Shown here piece after piece: positions 23,301-28,331 of a stretch of DNA of 28,331 nt (its first letter is position 1; the number at the start of each line of letters is the position of its first letter). The notes under the pieces are model-generated. The model did not search any database. It saw nothing but the letters and a program-made list of their open reading frames with translations, and was not told the DNA's origin. This DNA is from an uncultured Cetobacterium sp. (lineage in GTDB: Bacteria; Fusobacteriota; Fusobacteriia; Fusobacteriales; Fusobacteriaceae), in contig CAAFWD010000172.1 in the NCBI GenBank assembly GCA_900766645.1, forward strand, positions 1 through 28,331, in the 5' to 3' direction. A program made the position numbers and the translations under genes.

Positions 23301-24248
23301 ATGAATACAAAATCAACTAGAGAAGCTTTTGGAGAAATTTTACTAGAACTTGGGAAAGAGAATGAGAGTATCGTTGCTCTTTCAGCTGATCTTCAGGACT
23401 CAACTAAAGCTATCTATTTTCAAAAAGAATTTCCTCATAGATTTTTTAATGTGGGAATAGCTGAACAGGATCTTATTGGAATTTCAGCAGGACTTGCGAA
23501 GGAAGGTTTTATCCCCTTCACTTCTTCATTTGCCGCTTTTTTAACTACGAGACCTTTCGATCAAATTAGAATGCTGCTTTGCTATAACAATTTAAATGTT
23601 AAACTTGTAGCAACTCACTCTGGTTTAACTGTAGGAGAGGATGGTGGTTCTGCGCAATGCCTAGAGGATATTGCTTTAATGAGAGTTCTTCCTAACATGA
23701 AAGTATTTCAACCTTGTGATGCTGCAGAAACCAAAGCTATTATAAAAGAAGTTCTTAATGATTATGGTCCAACTTACATTCGTTTAGCTAGAGCTAATTA
23801 TCCTAATATTTATGATGAAAACAAAACTTTTACAATTGGAAAAGGGGATATCTTAAAGGATGGTAAAGACTTTACTATTATAGCTTCTGGATTTATGGTT
23901 TCAAAAGCTCTAGAAGTTAGTCATCTTTTAAAAAATGAAGGCTACTCAATTAGAGTTGTTAATATGTCCTCTATTAAGCCTATAGATAAAGAACTAATTA
24001 TTAAGTGCTCTCAAGAAACTAAATTTATAGTTACAATAGAAGAACATCAAGTTATAGGAGGTCTAGGATCAGCTGTTTGCGAAGTGTTATCTGATAAAAA
24101 AACACCGATTAAGATAATCGGTGTTGAAGACTCTTTTGGACAATCTGGCAAACCTGATGAACTTCTTAATTTTTATAAACTTGATACTCCTAACTTAATA
24201 ATCACAATAAAAAAGTTTATAGATAACTGTTTAAAAATAAAAGGGTAG
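23301..24248 (+). CDS. Transketolase, C-terminal subunit
   Basis: The second half of the split transketolase, 315 residues. It contains the pyrimidine-binding domain, with FFNVGIAEQDLIGISAGLA (catalytic Glu), FAAFLTTRPFDQIR, THSGLTVGEDGGSAQ and YIRLAR. The C-terminal domain follows, with VTIEEHQVIGGLGSAV and GVEDSFGQSG. The ATG at 23301 is preferred, 10 bases after AGGAG. A GTG at 23292 overlaps the upstream stop and would leave no spacing. It is co-transcribed with the N-terminal subunit. Its stop codon lies inside the terminator stem shared with the photolyase gene. Confidence 0.94.
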   Translation: MNTKSTREAFGEILLELGKENESIVALSADLQDSTKAIYFQKEFPHRFFNVGIAEQDLIGISAGLAKEGFIPFTSSFAAFLTTRPFDQIRMLLCYNNLNVKLVATHSGLTVGEDGGSAQCLEDIALMRVLPNMKVFQPCDAAETKAIIKEVLNDYGPTYIRLARANYPNIYDENKTFTIGKGDILKDGKDFTIIASGFMVSKALEVSHLLKNEGYSIRVVNMSSIKPIDKELIIKCSQETKFIVTIEEHQVIGGLGSAVCEVLSDKKTPIKIIGVEDSFGQSGKPDELLNFYKLDTPNLIITIKKFIDNCLKIKG

Positions 24249-24267
24249 AATATCTACCCTTTTTTTA
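24239..24267. terminator. Bidirectional terminator containing both stop codons
   Basis: AAAAGGGTAGA (24239-24249) pairs with TCTACCCTTTT (24253-24263) over an ATA loop and is followed by T residues. The transketolase TAG (24246-24248) and the photolyase TAG (minus, 24256-24254) lie symmetrically in the two arms. Confidence 0.9.
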
Positions 24268-25582
24268 CTCCATACTTTTCTAAATATTTTTCCATATCAT
24301 ATTTTCTTTCTAACCCATTAGCATTCATATACCTTACTTTACCAAAAATTTCTCTTTCCTTCCAGGCCCTATCATGCTTTCCAAAACACCAAGCAACTCC
24401 TGCATAAGAATTTGGATCACGTCCATCATAAAAATATTTATTATTCAAATACATTATTATTTCATATGCTTCTTTTGATTTTTTCCTCCATTCCAAGATT
24501 TTTTTAGCCCAATACATTCTCATATAACCATCCATATAGCCATCTTTTATCATTTGATTTTGAGCTGCATTCCAGTATATATCATGAGTTTCACATTTTT
24601 CTAACTCTTCTTTTGTATAAATGTACTCTCTTTTATCACTCTCGTGATTTTTTAAGGTTTTATATGCCCATTCATAGGTTATTCCCTCCCACTTATCATA
24701 ATTTTCATTATAATATACAAAATTTATTGCCAATTCTCTTCTAACTAATATCTCTTCTAAAAAAACTCTTTTTTCCTCCTGAAGCTCTTTTACCTTTTCA
24801 ATTTCAAAATATATTTCCAATGGAGATATATTTCCAAAGTGAAGATAAGGAGATAGTTTAGAGTAGCTCTCATTGTCTGGACCTTTTTTTAAATAGTTTT
24901 TCAGATTATTTTTTATAAACTCTCTCAACCTATTCTGAGCTTCCTTTTCTCCCCCTATAAATTTTCCATCTAATTCTTCTTTTTCTATTTTTAAGTATTT
25001 ATCTGAAATATTTTTTATAGACAATTCCTTTTTAGAATTTACAAGATATTTTTTCTCCTTAAAATCTATCAAATATTCTTCTAATATTTTTTTATATTTA
25101 TCTCTGAGAGTTTTTGCACTGTACTCCTCTTTTATTGAAACATTTTCAACTGGAATTAAAACATTATTTTCTACTTCGAAAATCGTACAATTAACTCTTT
25201 TTAATATTTTTTTTCTTTGACCTCTTTGAAACTTTAAATAACTTTTATCCCATATAAAAAAAGCAGCATTTTTTTCTAATGCTGCTAAATTTTCAACTAA
25301 ATCTCCTTCTATAAGATAAAACTTTATCCCTTTAGATAATAAGTTTTCTCTTACATCTTTTAACCCCTGAAACATAAATTTAAAATGTCTTTTTTGAGCT
25401 TCTGGATAATCCAAATTTAAATTAAAAACTACATACAGTGGCATATTATACTTATTGGCAAGTTCTACTCCTAACTCTAAAGAATAATTATATCTTGTTC
25501 TCTGAGTCTCCTGCATCCAATAGATAATGTAATCTCCTTTTACCTCTGTACTTTCTTTTAATATTTTAACTCTGCTATCCAT
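24254..25582 (-). CDS. Class II cyclobutane pyrimidine dimer photolyase
   Basis: This FAD enzyme repairs UV-made pyrimidine dimers with light. The 442-residue protein matches class II: an N-terminal α/β domain (IIYWMQETQRTRYNYSLELG, 20-39) and a helical FAD domain. The latter has LSPYLHFGNISPLEIYFE, VRRELAINFVYYNENYD, THDIYWNAAQNQMIKDGYMD, MRMYWAKKILEW and DPNSYAGVAWCFGKHDRAW. The ATG at 25582 has GGAGGG 5 bases before it. It is third in an apparent operon after a thioesterase and a 30-residue membrane peptide, 8 bases after the peptide's stop. A light-dependent enzyme implies that the organism, though probably an anaerobe, meets sunlight. Confidence 0.95.
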   Translation of the reverse strand: MDSRVKILKESTEVKGDYIIYWMQETQRTRYNYSLELGVELANKYNMPLYVVFNLNLDYPEAQKRHFKFMFQGLKDVRENLLSKGIKFYLIEGDLVENLAALEKNAAFFIWDKSYLKFQRGQRKKILKRVNCTIFEVENNVLIPVENVSIKEEYSAKTLRDKYKKILEEYLIDFKEKKYLVNSKKELSIKNISDKYLKIEKEELDGKFIGGEKEAQNRLREFIKNNLKNYLKKGPDNESYSKLSPYLHFGNISPLEIYFEIEKVKELQEEKRVFLEEILVRRELAINFVYYNENYDKWEGITYEWAYKTLKNHESDKREYIYTKEELEKCETHDIYWNAAQNQMIKDGYMDGYMRMYWAKKILEWRKKSKEAYEIIMYLNNKYFYDGRDPNSYAGVAWCFGKHDRAWKEREIFGKVRYMNANGLERKYDMEKYLEKYGVKKG

Positions 25583-25590
25583 AAGCCCTC

Positions 25591-25683
25591 CTATCTATTT
25601 TTTAGATACTCTTTTGCTAAGTAAGCTACAACTACTGCTATATATATTGCTAATTTTTGATATTTATTTAATTGAAATTTCAT
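25591..25683 (-). CDS. 30-residue predicted membrane peptide
   Basis: A short reading frame between two certain genes. It begins MKFQLNKYQKL, has a hydrophobic core (AIYIAVVVAY) and ends in a basic tail (KEYLKNR), which fits a single membrane helix. GAAGGGA stands about 7 bases before the ATG at 25683. The ATG is one base beyond the thioesterase stop, and the peptide stop is 8 bases before the photolyase start. That spacing suggests translational coupling. It is not recognised and has no assigned function. Confidence 0.55.
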   Translation of the reverse strand: MKFQLNKYQKLAIYIAVVVAYLAKEYLKNR

Positions 25684-25684
25684 T

Positions 25685-26086
25685 TTACTTCCCTTCTAAC
25701 ATACTAATTTTTTCTATAAATCCTGCTGGTATTTTTGATATTTTTCTTTTTTCATAATTATACCCAATTATTAGTGTTGATCCGGTTACAATCAACTCAT
25801 CTTTTTGATTAAATATATTATAATAAAAATTCATTGTAGTTTTAGTAAACTCTATTTTTTCTATTATAACTTTTAAAATATCCCCTAAAAAACTCTCTTT
25901 TAAGTAGTTTACGTGTGATTCCTTTTGAATAGTTCCCACACCATCCCCTATATTTAGTTCTGATAGTTCAAAGTTTTTAAAAAGTTCAATTCTTGCCTGT
26001 TGAAAAATTATAAGTGGTCTTTCATTTCCCATATGCCCACCATAATTTATATCTGAAATGGTAACTTTATACTCTATTGAAAACAT
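25685..26086 (-). CDS. Hotdog-fold acyl-CoA thioesterase (4HBT family)
   Basis: A 133-residue hotdog-fold protein that probably hydrolyses an acyl-CoA thioester. It shows the 4HBT pattern: YKVTISDINYGGHMGNERPL, with the Asp and Gly-His-Met-Gly-Asn of the active-site loop, followed by the long helix IIFQQARIELFKNF. The strands ESHVNYLKESFLGDILKVII and MNFYYNIFNQKDELIVTGST follow. The substrate cannot be read from the sequence. The ATG at 26086 has GAGAGGTGAG before it. It is first in the operon with the 30-residue peptide and the photolyase. Confidence 0.85.
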   Translation of the reverse strand: MFSIEYKVTISDINYGGHMGNERPLIIFQQARIELFKNFELSELNIGDGVGTIQKESHVNYLKESFLGDILKVIIEKIEFTKTTMNFYYNIFNQKDELIVTGSTLIIGYNYEKRKISKIPAGFIEKISMLEGK

Positions 26087-26118
26087 TTCTCACCTCTCAA
26101 TTTTTCAAGATAATCTTT

Positions 26119-26127
26119 ATTATAACA
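26119..26127 (-). promoter_or_regulatory. Extended -10 of the thioesterase-photolyase operon
   Basis: TGTTATAAT on the minus strand, about 35 bases before the thioesterase start. The -35 is unclear because the region overlaps the terminator of the upstream gene. Confidence 0.55.
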
Positions 26128-26140
26128 TATAATACATAAT

Positions 26141-26174
26141 AAAAAAAGAGAGACTCTTTTTAGTCCCTCTTTTT
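26141..26174 (-). terminator. Terminator after the CstA-family gene
   Basis: AAAAAGAGAGACT (26143-26155) pairs with AGTCCCTCTTTTT (26162-26174) with one G-U pair in RNA. Reading minus, it ends in seven T. Confidence 0.88.
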
Positions 26175-26188
26175 AAAGTTACTCTTTA

Positions 26189-27586
26189 TTAAGCTGTAAC
26201 TGTATCTACTTTTCTTATTTTCTTTAAGAATAATCCTAAAGCTAATACTGCTGCTACAACTCCTGATACATATCCTACTGTTTCTGGAAGTCTTAATCCT
26301 TCAGGCGCAATTATAATATATGTTGTTACAACTGCTGTCATAAATACTGCTGGAATTGTTGCTATCCAGTGATTTTTCTTTTCATTTGCTAAGAACACTG
26401 CTCCTGCCCATAAAGCTATTGTTGCTAATGTTTGGTTTGACCATGCAAAATATCTCCAAATTATTGTAAAGTCAATGAAACATAATCCGATTCCAACTGC
26501 AAATAATGGTATAGCTATTACGAATCTATTTTTAACAGGTCCTTGCTTATAGTTAATAGCATCTGCTATTGCAAGTCTAGCACTTCTAAATGCTGTATCT
26601 CCTGATGTTATTGGACAAGCAACTACTCCTAATAATGCTAAAGCTCCTCCAACTTTTCCTAATATACTGTTAGAAATTGTATTTACTACAACTCCTGCTG
26701 GTCCTGCTGCTAATAATCCCTCAGTTCCTCCAAAGAATGTCATTGCTGCTGCTGCCCAAATTAAAGCTATTATTCCTTCTGCGATCATTGATCCGTAGAA
26801 TATTCTTCTTCCTTCTTTTTCATTTCTCATACATCTTGCCATAAGAGGAGATTGAGTAGCGTGGAATCCTGATATAGCTCCACAAGCTATTGTTATAAAT
26901 AGGTAAGGATAGATTGAAGTTCCCTTAGGGTGCATATTTGCAAAAGTAACTTCTGGAATATTATATCCTTGGAATATTAATCCTCCAGCAATTCCTAATC
27001 CCATTACAATTAGAGATGCTCCAAATACTGGATAAATTTTACCAATTAATTTATCTACCGGTAAAACAGTTGCTAATAAATAGTAAGCAACTATTATTGC
27101 TACCCAAGTTAAAGTGTTTAAGCTTGTCATACTTGCTAAAATTCCTGCTGGTCCATTTACAAATACAACTCCAACTAGAACTAATAAAACAACAGAGAAA
27201 ACTCTCATTATTTTCTTTGCATTTTCACCTAAATAATGCCCTACAATCTCAGCAATAGTTGCTCCATCATGTCTTACTGATAACATTCCAGATAAATAAT
27301 CATGCACTGCTCCTGCAAATATACATCCAAATACTATCCATAAAAACGCAACTGGTCCCCATAAAGCTCCTGCAACTGCTCCAAAGATTGGTCCTAGTCC
27401 TGCAATATTTAAAAACTGAATTAGAAATGCTTTTTTCCAATCTAATTCAACATAGTCAACTCCATCTGCTAAACGCTTTGCTGGTGTCTCCTTTTTTTCA
27501 TCAACTCCAAATACTCTTTCCACATACTTACCGTATATAAAATACCCTAGCACTAGTGCTATTAACGATACTATAAAACTTATCAT
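26189..27586 (-). CDS. cstA: CstA-family carbon starvation / pyruvate transporter
   Basis: A 465-residue polytopic protein of the CstA family, whose E. coli members CstA and BtsT take up peptides and pyruvate. Family blocks are FLIQFLNIAGLGPIFGAVAG, GCIFAGAVHDYLSGMLSVRH, FITIACGAISGFHATQSPLM and CPITSGDTAFRSARLAIAD, and the membrane helices run throughout. It is of the shorter CstA type, lacking the long C-terminal part of E. coli CstA. The ATG at 27586 is chosen with GGAGG 7 bases before it; a TTG directly before is less well spaced. It diverges from a LytS-type sensor gene, which suggests control by that sensor. Confidence 0.92.
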   Translation of the reverse strand: MISFIVSLIALVLGYFIYGKYVERVFGVDEKKETPAKRLADGVDYVELDWKKAFLIQFLNIAGLGPIFGAVAGALWGPVAFLWIVFGCIFAGAVHDYLSGMLSVRHDGATIAEIVGHYLGENAKKIMRVFSVVLLVLVGVVFVNGPAGILASMTSLNTLTWVAIIVAYYLLATVLPVDKLIGKIYPVFGASLIVMGLGIAGGLIFQGYNIPEVTFANMHPKGTSIYPYLFITIACGAISGFHATQSPLMARCMRNEKEGRRIFYGSMIAEGIIALIWAAAAMTFFGGTEGLLAAGPAGVVVNTISNSILGKVGGALALLGVVACPITSGDTAFRSARLAIADAINYKQGPVKNRFVIAIPLFAVGIGLCFIDFTIIWRYFAWSNQTLATIALWAGAVFLANEKKNHWIATIPAVFMTAVVTTYIIIAPEGLRLPETVGYVSGVVAAVLALGLFLKKIRKVDTVTA

Positions 27587-27617
27587 CAATACTCCTCCTT
27601 GATTTTTTTATATGCTA

Positions 27618-27623
27618 ATTATA
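27618..27623 (-). promoter_or_regulatory. Possible -10 of the CstA-family gene
   Basis: TATAAT on the minus strand, about 32 bases before the start codon. No good -35 is seen, so an activator may be needed. Confidence 0.45.
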
Positions 27624-27660
27624 TCTAATAATCTTATATTTTTTCTGTTTTTGGAATGAA

Positions 27661-27712
27661 TTGCATTTTTTAAAGCGTAAAATGTTGTTTTTAAAATTTC
27701 AGTTGCATTTTT
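27661..27712. repeat. Direct repeat in the cstA-lytS intergenic region
   Basis: TTGCATTTTT occurs at 27661-27670 and 27703-27712, 42 bases apart (four helical turns). The pair lies between the divergent promoters and is a candidate activator or response-regulator site. Confidence 0.4.
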
Positions 27713-27737
27713 CATTTTCTGTTTTTTATGTTATAAT
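27709..27737 (+). promoter_or_regulatory. Promoter of the LytS-type sensor gene
   Basis: TTTTCA (27709-27714), 17 bases, TATAAT (27732-27737) preceded by TGT, an extended -10. Confidence 0.55.
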
Positions 27738-27764
27738 TTAAATTATTTATTATGAGGTGTTTTT

Positions 27765-28331
27765 ATGTTTGAATTAATGAGTAAGCTTTTTAACACCCTT
27801 GGATATATTATTGCCATAGCATTTTTCTTTACTAAATTTAAAAGTGCCCAAAATATATTCACCCGTGAAAAAGCTACTAAAAAAGATATTTTATTACTAT
27901 CTATATTTTTTTCAGGCTTAGCTATACTTGGTACATATATTGGTGTTGATTACAAAGGAGCAATTGCAAATACAAGAAATATTGGTGTTGTTGTAGGTGG
28001 ATTACTTGCAGGTCCTGAAGTTGCTATTATCTCAGGTTTTGTTGCAGGTTTTCATAGATTAAGTGTTGACATAAGCGGTATTACTGCTATCCCATGTTCT
28101 ATAGCTACCATTCTTGGTGGTTTTTTAACAGCTTACCTATTTAAAAAAGCTAACAATACAAATAGATACTTATTTGGATTTTTTGGTGGTGTATTAGTTG
28201 AAAATCTAAGTATGCTGCTTATCCTGTTAATGGCCCACGATAAAGTGTTAGCCCAAGATATTGTAAAAAATATATATCTTCCCATGGTTTTAATTAATGG
28301 ATTAGGTGTTTCCATTATAATTATAGTAACC
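27765..28331 (+). CDS. LytS-type 5TM sensor protein, C-terminus outside window
   Basis: The 189 visible codons encode the 5TM-5TMR_LYT membrane sensor domain: an N-terminal helix, then GVDYKGAIANTRNIGVVVGG, LLAGPEVAIISGFVAGFHRL and further helices. This domain opens LytS, BtsS and YpdA histidine kinases and some cyclic-di-GMP enzymes; the output domain is off the window, so the kinase call is inferred. The ATG at 27765 has GAGGTG 6 bases before it. It diverges from a CstA-family transporter. In E. coli, BtsS senses pyruvate and switches on btsT, a CstA-family pyruvate importer, so a similar role is proposed here. Confidence 0.85.
   Translation, partial: MFELMSKLFNTLGYIIAIAFFFTKFKSAQNIFTREKATKKDILLLSIFFSGLAILGTYIGVDYKGAIANTRNIGVVVGGLLAGPEVAIISGFVAGFHRLSVDISGITAIPCSIATILGGFLTAYLFKKANNTNRYLFGFFGGVLVENLSMLLILLMAHDKVLAQDIVKNIYLPMVLINGLGVSIIIIVT

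Noticed and set aside
27259..27540. Plus-strand reading frame inside the CstA-family gene
   Set aside because: It is the antisense shadow of a well-matched transporter gene, rich in Leu/Gln/His as expected from reversed hydrophobic codons, without a ribosome binding site.
27681..27710. LytTR-type response regulator boxes (AATGTTGTT and TCAGTTGCA)
   Set aside because: Each matches the loose consensus only in part and the spacing of 18 bases is shorter than the usual 21-22, so no call is made.
1..28331. CRISPR arrays, tRNA or rRNA genes, insertion sequences, prophage or toxin-antitoxin genes
   Set aside because: No regularly spaced repeats, tRNA-like TTCGAATC arms, transposase motifs or terminal inverted repeats around coding blocks were seen by eye.

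Overview
The window is AT-rich, densely packed bacterial chromosome with core genes and no mobile elements. The mix points to the phylum Fusobacteriota (for example Cetobacterium or Fusobacterium), by inference only. KdsC implies an LPS-bearing Gram-negative envelope. The other genes have a Firmicutes-like, anaerobic flavour: 7TM-HD PgpH, a two-subunit transketolase, YibE/F, DUF4080 radical SAM, and FeoA/FeoB with a small Cys-rich partner. Genus cannot be fixed from the sequence alone.

Layout. 1-5042 (minus): a JAMM-domain/DinG-type helicase, pgpH and ybeY (cut by the window edge) form one operon that diverges from rpsT. 5110-6016 (plus): rpsT then kdsC, ending in a two-way terminator shared with yibE/F. 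6029-11165 (minus): tilS-ftsH, then rpsO with its own promoter and a structured leader, then yibE/F. 11188-15524 (minus): a DEAD-box RNA helicase, mltG and a radical SAM/B12-type protein. 15673-16059 (plus): a small protein of unknown function.

16087-19077 (minus) is the iron-uptake operon: two FeoA-domain proteins, feoB and a 49-residue Cys-rich membrane protein. It is read from a consensus promoter whose -10 lies inside a 19-bp 9-1-9 palindrome, the geometry of a Fur box. 19109-20928 (minus): two tandem TtcA-like PP-loop proteins with Fe-S-type cysteines. They diverge from a plus-strand gene for a small winged-helix-like protein with a six-Cys tail, followed by a C_GCAxxG_C_C redox-type protein. 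The stretch from 16 to 22 kb is therefore an iron/sulfur/thiol neighbourhood and is the most interesting part of the window.

21.8-22.0 kb holds an unexplained hairpin and repeat cluster. After it come an acidic lipoprotein gene (minus), a split transketolase (plus), and a minus-strand operon of thioesterase, a 30-residue membrane peptide and a class II photolyase. At the right edge a CstA-family transporter diverges from a LytS-type 5TM sensor that runs off the window, an arrangement recalling pyruvate sensing and uptake.

Recurring features: many extended -10 promoters (TGnTATAAT); several non-ATG starts (rpsT TTG, transketolase N TTG, the ttcA-like pair GTG and TTG, radical SAM GTG); and several co-directional gene pairs with a terminator-like hairpin directly before the next ribosome binding site. 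No tRNA, rRNA, CRISPR array or insertion sequence was seen. No gene-free stretch exceeds 300 bases.
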